Of a stretch of DNA of 64,000 bases, positions 36,514-44,899 are shown piece after piece. The notes below the pieces were generated by a model. The model searched no databases. It saw nothing but the letters and a program-made list of their open reading frames with translations, and had not been told where the DNA came from. Position 1 is the first letter of the stretch. Each line of letters begins with the position of its first letter. This DNA is from Dyadobacter bucti. GTDB taxonomy: Bacteria; Bacteroidota; Bacteroidia; Cytophagales; Spirosomataceae. The position numbers and the translations under genes were made by a program. The stretch is from contig NZ_SWFP01000006.1 of the NCBI RefSeq assembly GCF_005869225.1, positions 186,001 through 250,000 of the forward strand, in the 5' to 3' direction.

Positions 36514-37698
36514 TCACACTTCGCCTACTCCCGCAATATTGTTCCATCGTCCCCAGTTGACGGAAACTTCATAATCCAGTAGATGGCTTTCAAAATACAT
36601 GGCGCCCCAGGTCCAGTTTATGCCAAGATTATTCACCAGAAATTCTGCGGCGGCGGCTCTTTCTGCTGCGGTTAAATATCCGTTTTTATTGAGCTTCTGC
36701 ATAATTGCATTGATCGTTACATCAGTTGTTGCGCCTTTTACCCATTCTTCAAAAGCCAGATTATCATTAAGCCATCTTTTACTGAATTCATGCTTAATAC
36801 CGCTGGGCTTAAATAATCTTGGGCCATAGCGAAGTAATGTCCAATGAAAATAATCTCTGGCCAAAAGATTATTAATCATCGTATCTGTATTCCCATGGTT
36901 TGACTGGGATTGTTTCATCAGTTGATATATGTACCGTGCGGAGAGGCAGCCCAGCGAAAGCCAGTCGGATATGCGGCTGTCTGTTAGATGGTCATGAGAT
37001 GCTAAATCTTGTCCGCCCTTAACATTTTGTTCAATATAGAATTGGAGTGTTGTTATAGCTGTGGACTCTCCTCCGCCAGAACTGGTCTGGGAAGGTATTT
37101 CTTTCGGATCTATACCCAGCATTGGCAAAGAAGGTATTATTCCGGCGTCGTAATCCTGAGGGAGTTTGATTTTTGAAGGTTCAGGATATGGAGCCTGGAT
37201 CTTTATGTTATCTTTTATAAGAAGATAAAAATCAGATAGAGTAGCAGGAAGTTTGGAAATAGGAAACGGGAGGTCTTTTGCGTGAACAAGTGTATCCATC
37301 CAAAACAGTTTGATGTCTACATTATTGAGTTTGAGATTTTTGCTTAGTGAAGATTCTATGCGTGTTTCTTCGGGGGCGATTTCCTTGCTTGTAAATACAT
37401 AATTTGCGTTGAATTCTTCCGCCATTTCAGATACTATTTTTTCCGGATCTCCAATACGGATCAGCAAATCACCTCCTTTTTCTCTTAAACGGTTTCGGAG
37501 ATCAACTACAGATTCTATCAAAAACCGGGCTCGTAGTGCCCCGGTACGCCGAAAACCCAAACGTGTTTTATCAAATTGCCGCAGGTCAAAAACATATACA
37601 GGGATAATCTCACTCAAAGAATCCACTGCCGAGGACAGCGCTTCATTGTCATGAAGCCGGAGGTCATTTCTAAACCAATAGATGATACGTTGGGCCAT
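36514..37698 (-). CDS. DASH-family cryptochrome/photolyase
   Basis: This 394-residue flavoprotein has an N-terminal antenna-binding Rossmann domain (IIYWFRNDLRLHDNEAL, VYVFDLRQFDKTRLG) and a helical FAD-binding domain (about 200-394). The latter holds LSLGCLSARYIYQ, LLARDYFHWTLLRYG and WTWGAMYFESHLLDYEVSVNWGRW (in two parts), which match Cry-DASH. Members repair cyclobutane pyrimidine dimers in single-stranded DNA with blue light, and some are signalling proteins. The Met at 37698 fits the family start; upstream residues to 37767 do not. No regulator is adjacent. Confidence 0.9.
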   Translation of the reverse strand: MAQRIIYWFRNDLRLHDNEALSSAVDSLSEIIPVYVFDLRQFDKTRLGFRRTGALRARFLIESVVDLRNRLREKGGDLLIRIGDPEKIVSEMAEEFNANYVFTSKEIAPEETRIESSLSKNLKLNNVDIKLFWMDTLVHAKDLPFPISKLPATLSDFYLLIKDNIKIQAPYPEPSKIKLPQDYDAGIIPSLPMLGIDPKEIPSQTSSGGGESTAITTLQFYIEQNVKGGQDLASHDHLTDSRISDWLSLGCLSARYIYQLMKQSQSNHGNTDTMINNLLARDYFHWTLLRYGPRLFKPSGIKHEFSKRWLNDNLAFEEWVKGATTDVTINAIMQKLNKNGYLTAAERAAAAEFLVNNLGINWTWGAMYFESHLLDYEVSVNWGRWNNIAGVGEV

Positions 37699-37775
37699 TA
37701 AGAATAAACTAAATTGATTTGGAATGTAAAAATTGCATGTGCAAGTATACAAAATTCGCCTGGGCACATAGCTAA

Positions 37776-37813
37776 AAAGCCAGCTCCCGAGCTGTTGGCT
37801 GGAGGCTGGCTTT
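37776..37813 (-). terminator. Terminator between the PorE-like and DASH genes
   Basis: A nine-base-pair GC-rich stem (37776-37784 with 37805-37813) extended by weak pairs lies after the gene ending at 37834. On the minus strand it is followed by a T-run. Confidence 0.65.
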
Positions 37814-37833
37814 CTTAGTTTTTGTCGATAGAA

Positions 37834-39858
37834 TTAGTAACTAAGAATTGTAAACTCGGTTCGCCTGTTGCGTTGATGTTCTTCTTCGGTTTTCGCATTT
37901 GGAACTATGAGCTCTCTTTCACCATAACCTCTGGCAACCATTCTATCGGCGTCTATCCCCTTAGTATTGAGATATTCTACGGCAGATTCAGCGCGATTCT
38001 GGGATAAAGTCATATTGTATGCATCAGTTGCACGGGCATCTGTGTGGGAGCTCAGTTCAATTTTCATGCTTGGATTATCCTTTAAAATTTGAACAAGTTT
38101 ATCGAGCTCGATTGCGGCGTCCGTACGGATGTTATATTTATTCAAGTCGTAGTAAATGTTTTCGAGCACAAACGTCTTGTTGAGTTCGAGTCTGTCGACT
38201 TTGAGCATCACGTTAAAAGTCGTGTCAGTAAGCTCTTTCGTAAGGAAAATCGGAGGGATTGACCGGCCATCCATTGAGAACGGCTCACGCCGACTAATGT
38301 ATCCTTTCCTTTCTACCAACAAAACATAAGATTTGCCTTCTTCTACAGGTTGCTTCCCAAATTTACCTTCAGAATTTGTGGGTAATTGGGCAATCTGTGT
38401 ATCTGAAGTATCCGGAAGGATATGTACGATAGCGGAGTCAACCGGGATTGGATTCTGAGTGTTGGTTACAACAGTTCCCGCAAGGAAGTAGCGTACCACT
38501 TTTGGCTTACCATTGATGAAATTTGGATTGTTAGGATTAAGGGGGCTGTTCGGGTAGTTATTCCGGGCTACTTCGCTACTATCCGGTTCTTCCGGAGAAG
38601 CAAAGTAGTAAATATCATCGTCGCCTTTCCCCCCGTCACGGTTGGACGAGAAAAAACCCTTTTTGTTGGTCTCGTAAAAAACCAGCCCGAAATCATCCTG
38701 TGGACTATTAAACGGCAAACCGAGATTCTCAATCGAGATTATCCCCTGAGAACGTGTAGCCGAGAAAAGGTCAAGCTTGCCCAGGCCAGGGTGCCCGTCG
38801 GACGCAAAATAGAGTTTTCCTCCTTCTGCAACATATGGGAACATTTCGTCTCCTGCTGTATTGATGTCCCGGCCCATATTCACTGGTTTGCTGAAACGCC
38901 CGGAAGCATCCATGTTAGTCCGGTAAAGATCGATTCCTCCGGCTCCGCCAGCGCGGTTAGAGGCAAAGTACAAGGTTTTACCGTCCCTAGAGAAAGCAGG
39001 CGAGCCGTCCCAAGCCAGTGAGTCGTTTATGGGAAGAATGGCAGGTACAGTCCATTGTCCATTCACATTGCGACTCAAATAAAGGTCAACATCTGCTGCA
39101 CTATTCTTTTTTCCGGTATTTCCCCGGGCAAAAACAAGTGTTTTACCATCCGGAGAAAATGCCGGTGACCCTTCATTTGCATCTGCATCGAAAATATCGT
39201 TACTCAGTAGTACCGGGGTGCCCTGCGTATTGCCTGGATCCTCAGCGATTGTTATCTTGTATAATCCGAGCATGGCCTGGCCATTGTTCTTGTAGATCTT
39301 TTCTTTTTTTGAGGAAGAGAATACAAGCTCCTTTCCCAGGATAGCAGGAGAGAATTCGGAACCGGCAGTATTCAGAGGTATATCTTTTAATTCAACCTCC
39401 ATTTTCTGGGCTTTTAACCTGTCTGCGATTTTCAGGATTTCGACCTCTCTCATCGCACGGTCCTGCAGGTTCGGAGGGCTGGTTGCTGATTTTGCAAATG
39501 CGGCAAATTGATTGGAGGCCTCAGCATACTGGCCATCCGTTTTCAAGGCATACGCATATTGAAACTGAGCGTCAGGATTGGTAACCCCACCCTCGAGTGC
39601 CTTCTTGTAATAAGGTATGGATTCCTTGAACCTGTTTGACAGCCGGTAGGATTCAGCGATCAGGTAGTTTGTTTGGGTTGGTTCGTAATTTTCGGATGCG
39701 GCTTTCTGAAAACCCTTTATTGCTAGATCGTATTCGCCGTTTGAAAATTTCTTCTGTCCATCCTTATAAGCTTGCATGGCCGAATTACAACCGGACAGAT
39801 AGACAGTTAAGATAATAAGACTGGTTACGAGGGTAAACTTACTCCGCAAAAGTTTCAT
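37834..39858 (-). CDS. PorE-like OmpA-family lipoprotein (TPR, PD40 propeller, CRD, OmpA)
   Basis: This 674-residue lipoprotein (VYLSGCNS) has tetratricopeptide repeats (about 25-135) and a beta-propeller of PD40 repeats (about 155-420; AFSPDGKTLVFARG, AFSRDGKTLYFASNRAGG). A carboxypeptidase regulatory-like module (about 455-540) and a C-terminal OmpA peptidoglycan-binding domain (about 560-674; SSHTDARATDAYN, NRAESAVEYLN) follow. The same domain order is known from PorE of the type IX secretion system, and paralogues of gliding or SprE type also exist. It is expected in the outer membrane, contacting peptidoglycan. The T9SS cargo protease in this window makes a secretion role plausible but not proven. 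The Met at 39858 puts the signal peptide first. Confidence 0.88.
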   Translation of the reverse strand: MKLLRSKFTLVTSLIILTVYLSGCNSAMQAYKDGQKKFSNGEYDLAIKGFQKAASENYEPTQTNYLIAESYRLSNRFKESIPYYKKALEGGVTNPDAQFQYAYALKTDGQYAEASNQFAAFAKSATSPPNLQDRAMREVEILKIADRLKAQKMEVELKDIPLNTAGSEFSPAILGKELVFSSSKKEKIYKNNGQAMLGLYKITIAEDPGNTQGTPVLLSNDIFDADANEGSPAFSPDGKTLVFARGNTGKKNSAADVDLYLSRNVNGQWTVPAILPINDSLAWDGSPAFSRDGKTLYFASNRAGGAGGIDLYRTNMDASGRFSKPVNMGRDINTAGDEMFPYVAEGGKLYFASDGHPGLGKLDLFSATRSQGIISIENLGLPFNSPQDDFGLVFYETNKKGFFSSNRDGGKGDDDIYYFASPEEPDSSEVARNNYPNSPLNPNNPNFINGKPKVVRYFLAGTVVTNTQNPIPVDSAIVHILPDTSDTQIAQLPTNSEGKFGKQPVEEGKSYVLLVERKGYISRREPFSMDGRSIPPIFLTKELTDTTFNVMLKVDRLELNKTFVLENIYYDLNKYNIRTDAAIELDKLVQILKDNPSMKIELSSHTDARATDAYNMTLSQNRAESAVEYLNTKGIDADRMVARGYGERELIVPNAKTEEEHQRNRRTEFTILSY

Positions 39859-40206
39859 AATGTAAAGTATAAAATCAAACGATTCAATGCGCACGCGGTT
39901 TGGAAAAACAATACTACTAAACAACGTCGGGAAATAAAATTATGGATATGACCCGGTAAGATTTTTTAAATCTCTTAAATAACCGGTTTATAAATCACAT
40001 TTTTATCAAAATACATGAAAGCAATATACGGTTTATCCGTGCTTTGGGATATACAGGTCCTGATTGTTTTGGTGCATTTTATAAAAAAATAAAGTAACGT
40101 TTTGTAAATCAACGGCAGACTGTTACTTTTGCAGTCCGATTTTTCGGGAAAACTGTTTATAAAACAATAGACTGGTGCATTAACCAGATCAAAATCAATT
40201 TGTTAA
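39859..40206. other. Divergent intergenic region before the str genes
   Basis: This 348-base gap lies between the PorE-like gene and rpsL. It holds the rpsL promoter near its right end and an A/T-rich 5' leader. No other gene or RNA was recognised, and no exact promoter box could be placed for the PorE-like gene. Confidence 0.6.
40101..40131 (+). promoter_or_regulatory. Promoter of rpsL-rpsG
   Basis: TTTG at 40101-40104 and TACTTTTG at 40124-40131 are separated by 19 bases, an ideal Bacteroidota -33/-7 promoter. It is followed by CAGTCCG, a string that recurs at the rplC promoter. The leader to rpsL is about 70 bases. Confidence 0.85.
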
Positions 40207-40620
40207 ATGCCAACTATTTCACAATTAGTCCGTAAAGGTAGAGAGACCATTACATGGAAATCAAAGTCACCGGCTTTGGATTCTTGCCCTCAGCGTAGGG
40301 GTGTGTGCACCAGGGTGTACACTACAACGCCTAAAAAACCGAATTCAGCACTTCGTAAAGTGGCTCGTGTTCGTCTTTCAAACAACAAGGAAGTTAATGC
40401 CTACATCCCAGGAGAAGGCCACAACTTGCAAGAGCACTCGATCGTTTTGATCCGTGGTGGTCGTGTGAAAGATTTGCCAGGTGTGCGTTACCACATTATC
40501 CGTGGTGCATTGGATACAGCTGGTGTGAACGGACGTAAACAACGTCGTTCTAAATACGGTGCTAAGCGTCCGAAACCAGGACAAGTTGCAGCAGCACCAA
40601 CAAAAGGTAAGAAAAAATAA
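40207..40620 (+). CDS. rpsL: 30S ribosomal protein uS12
   Basis: This 137-residue protein forms part of the decoding centre of the 30S subunit. The conserved segments RGVCTRVYTTTPKKPNSALR and RGGRVKDLPGVRYH are intact. The lysines where streptomycin resistance arises are in the wild-type state, so no such resistance is predicted. The C-terminal tail is Lys- and Ala-rich. It begins the str cluster; a 116-base gap separates it from rpsG, the position where S7 regulates in E. coli. Confidence 0.98.
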   Translation: MPTISQLVRKGRETITWKSKSPALDSCPQRRGVCTRVYTTTPKKPNSALRKVARVRLSNNKEVNAYIPGEGHNLQEHSIVLIRGGRVKDLPGVRYHIIRGALDTAGVNGRKQRRSKYGAKRPKPGQVAAAPTKGKKK

Positions 40621-40736
40621 AAAGTAACTCTCTCTGCTTTTATTAAGTAATTAATCTGATAAAAGGGAAGTAATCCCGGATTTAGTCTGGGGTGAATAAG
40701 TTGCAAAACGAAACCTCGTGTAAAATTTAAGTTAAA

Positions 40737-41204
40737 ATGAGAAAGTCGAAACCAAAGAAAAGATATATCCTTCCTGATCCAAAGTTCAGGGACGTTCAGG
40801 TTACCAAGTTTGTTAACAACCTGATGTTTGAAGGAAAGAAAAGTATTGCATTTACTATTTTTTATGACGCATTGGAGCTGGTTGAGAAAAAGACTAGCGA
40901 AAACGGTCTTGAAACATGGAAAAAAGCGCTGAACAATGTAACCCCGTCTGTGGAAGTAAAGAGCCGTCGTGTAGGTGGTGCTACTTTTCAGGTTCCAACC
41001 GAAGTTCGTCCTGAGCGTAAACAGTCTCTAGGAATGAAGTGGTTGATCAACTATTCCCGTAAGCGCGGAGAAAAAACAATGGTTGACCGCCTTGCAGGTG
41101 AGATCATCGCCGCTGCAAAAGGTGAAGGAGCTGCTGTTAAGAAGAAAGACGATACGCACCGTATGGCGGATGCCAACAAAGCGTTCTCGCACTTTAGATT
41201 CTAG
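40737..41204 (+). CDS. rpsG: 30S ribosomal protein uS7
   Basis: This 155-residue protein nucleates assembly of the 30S head by binding 16S rRNA. Family features are LPDPKFRDVQVTKFVNNLM near the start, VEVKSRRVGGATFQVP in the middle and HRMADANKAFSHFRF at the end. It is the second gene of the rpsL-rpsG unit and is followed by a terminator. In E. coli the S7 protein represses its own operon through the rpsL-rpsG gap; whether the 116-base gap here does so is untested. Confidence 0.98.
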   Translation: MRKSKPKKRYILPDPKFRDVQVTKFVNNLMFEGKKSIAFTIFYDALELVEKKTSENGLETWKKALNNVTPSVEVKSRRVGGATFQVPTEVRPERKQSLGMKWLINYSRKRGEKTMVDRLAGEIIAAAKGEGAAVKKKDDTHRMADANKAFSHFRF

Positions 41205-41224
41205 GATCAGTGTGATATTAATAG

Positions 41225-41259
41225 ATCGGAAGTTCGGTTTTATCGGGCTTCCGATTTTT
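41225..41259 (+). terminator. Intrinsic terminator after rpsG
   Basis: An eight-base-pair stem (41225-41232 with 41248-41255) and a T-rich tail close the rpsL-rpsG unit. It sits 60-90 bases upstream of the fusA promoter. Confidence 0.75.
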
Positions 41260-41294
41260 ATTTAATATTTTTCTGAAATTTAACCTTTACATAA

Positions 41295-41325
41295 TTGTTT
41301 TTATAATCAACAATTTATACTTTTG
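41295..41325 (+). promoter_or_regulatory. Promoter of fusA
   Basis: TTG at 41295-41297 and TACTTTTG at 41318-41325 are 20 bases apart, followed by CGCTCTG. This places fusA under its own promoter, with a leader of about 100 bases. Confidence 0.8.
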
Positions 41326-41430
41326 CGCTCTGAATTTTTGGAAGTAGTGCGTTTTTACGATCTCCCAAAAGTTCAAATTGCTTCAAAGTGAATTGCACAT
41401 CGAATATAAAATAACACATCACCATCTGTC

Positions 41431-43551
41431 ATGGCACGTGATCTAAGATTAACAAGAAACATTGGTATTGCTGCGCACATTGATGCCGGTAAAACAACCA
41501 CAACTGAGCGTATCCTTTACTATGCAGGGGTAAGCCATAAAATTGGAGAAGTACATGATGGTGCTGCTACAATGGACTGGATGGAGCAGGAGCAGGAACG
41601 TGGTATTACCATTACATCTGCTGCGACAACTGTTGGTTGGAAGTATCGCGATGAGAATTATCATATCAATATCATCGATACACCGGGACACGTTGACTTC
41701 ACAGTTGAAGTAAACCGTTCTCTTCGTGTATTGGATGGCCTTGTTTTCCTTTTTAGTGCGGTTGATGGTGTGGAACCTCAGTCAGAAACCAACTGGCGCC
41801 TGGCTAACAACTACAATGTAGCACGTATCGGATTTGTTAATAAAATGGACCGCTCTGGTGCAGACTTTCTTAAAGTTTGTACTCAGGTAAAAGAAATGTT
41901 GGGCAGCTACGCTGTGCCTCTGCAATTACCGATTGGTGCAGAAGATACCTTCCGTGGAGTAGTTGACCTTGTTAACTTCCGAGGAATTGAGTGGAATGAG
42001 GCAGACAAAGGAATGACCTTCACTGAGGTTCCTATTCCCGACGATATGCTTGAAGAAGCAACTGAGTGGAGAGAGAAATTGCTTGAAGCGGTTGCTGAAT
42101 TCGATGATACTTTAATGGAGAAATATTTTGAAGATCCTGCTTCAATCTCTGAGGATGAAATTCTTGCTGCTTTGCGCGCTGCGACGATCAGTATGAAAAT
42201 CGTTCCTATGGTTTGCGGTTCTTCATTCAAAAATAAAGGTGTTCAGACAATGCTTGATTATGTGATGGCGATTTTGCCTTCACCATTGGATCGCGAAAGC
42301 ATTATCGGAACGGATCCGCGTACAGGAAATGAAATCAGCCGTCAGCCATCTGAAAAAGATCCGTTCTGTGCACTTGCATTTAAAATCGCTACCGACCCTT
42401 ACGTAGGTCGTCTTTGCTTTATCAGATCTTATTCTGGTGTTCTTGAATCAGGTTCATATGTTTTGAACAACCGTTCAGGAAACAAAGAACGTATCTCACG
42501 TATTTTCCAAATGCACGCTAACAAGCAAAATCAAATTGATAAGCTTGAAGCGGGTGATATCGGGGCTGTTGTAGGTTTTAAGGATATCAAAACTGGTGAT
42601 ACGCTTTCTGATGAAAAATCGCCAATCGTTTTGGAATCAATGGTATTCCCAGAGCCGGTTATCGGTTACGCAATCGAGCCTAAGAAAGCTGCTGATAGCG
42701 ATAACTTCTCTAAGGCAATTACTAAATTGATCGAAGAAGATCCAACCCTTCAGGTAGAAAGTAACGAAGAAACTGGTCAGACTATCATCAAAGGTATGGG
42801 CGAGCTTCACCTTGAAATCATCATCGACCGTATGCGTCGTGAGTTTAAGGTGGAAGTAAACCAGGGAGCTCCCCAGGTTGCTTACAAAGAGATTCTCACG
42901 AAGAACTTTGAGCACCGTGAAGTTTACAAGAAACAAACTGGTGGCCGTGGTAAATTTGCTGATATCGTTTTCGAAATCGGGCCGCGTGATGATAACGAAG
43001 AAGGAAAAGAACCAAAAACTGGTTTGCAGTTTGTAAATGAAGTTGTCGGCGGAGCTATTCCCCGTGAATTTATTGCTCCTGTTCAGAAAGGTTTCGAAGC
43101 TGCGATGATCAATGGTGCACTGGCCGGATATCCTTTGGATTCCATGAAAGTGCGTTTGTTCCACGGATCATTCCACGACGTCGATTCGGATTCTCTTTCT
43201 TTTGAATTGGCTGCTAAAATTGGTTTTAAAGAGGCCGCACGTCATGCAGGTTCGAAATTGATGGAACCAATTATGCATGTGGAGGTTCTTACTCCTGATG
43301 AATATACCGGACCTATTACTGGTGACCTTAACCGTCGCCGTGGTATCATGAGAGGTATGGATTCAAGAAATGGTGCACAGGTTATCAAAGCAGACGTTCC
43401 GCTTTCTGAATTGTTTGGCTATGTTACCGATCTTCGTACGATGTCGTCAGGACGTGCTACCGCTTCGCTTACATTTGCTTACTATGAGATTGTTCCTAAC
43501 AACATCGCAGAGACAGTAATTGAAAAAGCTAAAGGTTTAGTTAAAGCATAA
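41431..43551 (+). CDS. fusA: Translation elongation factor G
   Basis: EF-G is the GTPase that moves tRNAs and mRNA through the ribosome and, with RRF, splits it. The 706-residue protein has the P-loop AHIDAGKT (15-22), DTPGH (83-87) and NKMD (137-140), then domains II to V, with HGSFHDVDSDSLSFELAAK in domain IV. Length and motifs match the canonical factor and not the EF-G2 or tetracycline-resistance types. It is flanked by its own promoter and a strong terminator, so it can be expressed apart from rpsL-rpsG. Confidence 0.98.
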   Translation: MARDLRLTRNIGIAAHIDAGKTTTTERILYYAGVSHKIGEVHDGAATMDWMEQEQERGITITSAATTVGWKYRDENYHINIIDTPGHVDFTVEVNRSLRVLDGLVFLFSAVDGVEPQSETNWRLANNYNVARIGFVNKMDRSGADFLKVCTQVKEMLGSYAVPLQLPIGAEDTFRGVVDLVNFRGIEWNEADKGMTFTEVPIPDDMLEEATEWREKLLEAVAEFDDTLMEKYFEDPASISEDEILAALRAATISMKIVPMVCGSSFKNKGVQTMLDYVMAILPSPLDRESIIGTDPRTGNEISRQPSEKDPFCALAFKIATDPYVGRLCFIRSYSGVLESGSYVLNNRSGNKERISRIFQMHANKQNQIDKLEAGDIGAVVGFKDIKTGDTLSDEKSPIVLESMVFPEPVIGYAIEPKKAADSDNFSKAITKLIEEDPTLQVESNEETGQTIIKGMGELHLEIIIDRMRREFKVEVNQGAPQVAYKEILTKNFEHREVYKKQTGGRGKFADIVFEIGPRDDNEEGKEPKTGLQFVNEVVGGAIPREFIAPVQKGFEAAMINGALAGYPLDSMKVRLFHGSFHDVDSDSLSFELAAKIGFKEAARHAGSKLMEPIMHVEVLTPDEYTGPITGDLNRRRGIMRGMDSRNGAQVIKADVPLSELFGYVTDLRTMSSGRATASLTFAYYEIVPNNIAETVIEKAKGLVKA

Positions 43552-43554
43552 ATA

Positions 43555-43596
43555 AAATGATCCGCTGTCAGCTTACATTGACAGCGGATCATTTTT
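43555..43596 (+). terminator. Strong intrinsic terminator after fusA
   Basis: A perfect 16-base-pair stem (43555-43570 with 43579-43594), an eight-base loop and five T residues begin three bases after the fusA stop codon. Confidence 0.92.
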
Positions 43597-43619
43597 ATAC
43601 AAAAGCCAGTGAAGTAAAT

Positions 43620-43674
43620 GGTTCTTTCACCGGTGGATTGTCGAAACGTGTTTCGTTCAAATATTCTCAGAACC
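43620..43674 (+). promoter_or_regulatory. Structured leader of rpsJ
   Basis: Upstream of rpsJ, GGTTCT (43620-43625) can pair with AGAACC (43669-43674), enclosing a hairpin CGAAA-CGTG-TTTCG (43642-43655). No TAnnTTTG promoter was found between the fusA terminator and rpsJ. The structure may control readthrough or translation. Confidence 0.35.
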
Positions 43675-43691
43675 GGAAATAATAAAACAAG

Positions 43692-43997
43692 ATGAATCAA
43701 AAAATCCGTATTAAACTTCGCTCTTTCGATCATAATCTGGTTGACAAGTCAGCTGAGAAAATTGTTAAAGCTGTAAAAGCAACTGGTGCTATCGTTAGCG
43801 GGCCAATTCCTTTGCCAACTAAAACTGAAAAGTTCACCGTCCTTCGTTCTCCGCACGTTAATAAGAAGTCACGTGAACAATTCCAGCTTTGTACTTACAA
43901 ACGTTTGGTAGACATTTTCTCTACGAGTGCAAAAACTGTCGATGCCCTTATGAAGCTTGAATTACCAAGCGGCGTTGATGTAGAGATTAAAGTATAG
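43692..43997 (+). CDS. rpsJ: 30S ribosomal protein uS10
   Basis: This 101-residue protein is part of the 30S head and also the NusE subunit of transcription antitermination complexes. RIKLRSFDHNLVDKSAEKIV and GPIPLPTKTEKFTVLRSPHV are conserved. It is isolated from its neighbours by the fusA terminator upstream and a terminator-like hairpin downstream, although in many bacteria it heads the S10 operon. Confidence 0.98.
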   Translation: MNQKIRIKLRSFDHNLVDKSAEKIVKAVKATGAIVSGPIPLPTKTEKFTVLRSPHVNKKSREQFQLCTYKRLVDIFSTSAKTVDALMKLELPSGVDVEIKV

Positions 43998-44059
43998 TAG
44001 TAAGGGTCTATTTGTTAGACCGACAATATAAATTGGATGAAGGTCCTTCAGGAAACCAC

Positions 44060-44134
44060 ATCTGAACTCAGGAAAGCAGTTGAATGCTGGTGCTTAGGGC
44101 ACAATGCGACAGTTGTCAGAATTCGAGGTCAGAT
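44060..44134 (+). promoter_or_regulatory. Possible antiterminator pairing before rplC
   Basis: The segment 44060-44069 can pair with 44125-44134 (nine pairs, one A-G mismatch). The second segment is the 5' arm of the terminator hairpin at 44126-44153, so the two folds exclude each other. A small GTGC/GCAC hairpin (44090-44102) lies between. This is the layout of a transcription attenuator, but no trigger is shown by the sequence. Confidence 0.35.
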
Positions 44135-44158
44135 GGTTCAAATCATCTGACCTTTTTT
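44126..44158 (+). terminator. Intrinsic terminator between rpsJ and rplC
   Basis: A perfect ten-base-pair stem (44126-44135 with 44144-44153) with an eight-base loop is followed by six T residues (44153-44158). It lies about 130 bases after rpsJ and before the rplC promoter. Confidence 0.88.
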
Positions 44159-44191
44159 GCTGATTATCAGCGAGAAATATTTATTTACTGC

Positions 44192-44222
44192 TTGGATACG
44201 AGGATTTGATTTCCTACCTTTG
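44192..44222 (+). promoter_or_regulatory. Promoter of the rplC (S10-spc-alpha) operon
   Basis: TTG at 44192-44194 and TACCTTTG at 44215-44222 are 20 bases apart and are followed by CAGTCCG, the same string as at rpsL. The leader to rplC is about 45 bases. Confidence 0.82.
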
Positions 44223-44273
44223 CAGTCCGTTTTAAAGAATAAGGGTTTTACCTGCTAATTTTAATTTCAAAAC

Positions 44274-44894
44274 ATGTCTGGTTTAATTGGTAAGAAAATC
44301 GGAATGACTAGTTTGTACAATGCTGACGGGCAGGCTCTGGCATGTACTGTGATTCAAGCTGGTCCTTGTGTTGTTACACAAGTTAGGTCCGAAGAAAAGG
44401 ATGGCTATAAGGCTATTCAGTTAGGTTTTGGTGAAAAGAAAGAGAAAAACTCTTCCCAGCCTATGATTGGTCACTTCAAAAAAGCCAACACGACTCCCAA
44501 ACAAAAAGTGGTTGAGTTTAAGGAATTTGAAGTGGAGCATGAACTTGGAACTTCATTATCTGTTCAAGATATCTTTGAAGAAGGCGAGTTTGTAGACGTG
44601 GTTGGATCTGCAAAAGGCCGTGGGTTTCAGGGTGTTGTAAAGCGCCATGGCTTCGGTGGAGTAGGAGGTCAGACACACGGTCAGCACAACAGAGCACGTC
44701 ACCCGGGTTCGATTGGTGCTTGTTCTTTCCCATCACGCGTTTTTAAAGGTATTCGCATGGGTGGACGCATGGGTAACAATCGTGTGAAAATTCAGAATCT
44801 CCGTATTCTGAAAGTGATTCCTGAGCAAAACCTTTTGGTGGTTAGCGGCTCGGTACCTGGTTCAAAGAATTCATTTCTAATCATTGAGAAATAG
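44274..44894 (+). CDS. rplC: 50S ribosomal protein uL3
   Basis: This 206-residue protein binds 23S rRNA near the peptidyl transferase centre and is an early assembly protein. The start LIGKKIGMTSLYN, the loop with GFQGVVKRHGFGGVGGQTHG and the motif HPGSIGACSFPSRVFKGIRM are conserved. It is the first gene of a long unit running to rplQ and has its own promoter. Confidence 0.98.
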   Translation: MSGLIGKKIGMTSLYNADGQALACTVIQAGPCVVTQVRSEEKDGYKAIQLGFGEKKEKNSSQPMIGHFKKANTTPKQKVVEFKEFEVEHELGTSLSVQDIFEEGEFVDVVGSAKGRGFQGVVKRHGFGGVGGQTHGQHNRARHPGSIGACSFPSRVFKGIRMGGRMGNNRVKIQNLRILKVIPEQNLLVVSGSVPGSKNSFLIIEK

Positions 44895-44899
44895 CACTG

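Noticed and set aside
44126..44153. Sequence GTTCAAAT in a stem looks like a tRNA T-arm
   Set aside because: The stem closes on an eight-base loop, no D-arm, anticodon arm or acceptor stem can be formed around it, and a T-run follows. It is an intrinsic terminator.
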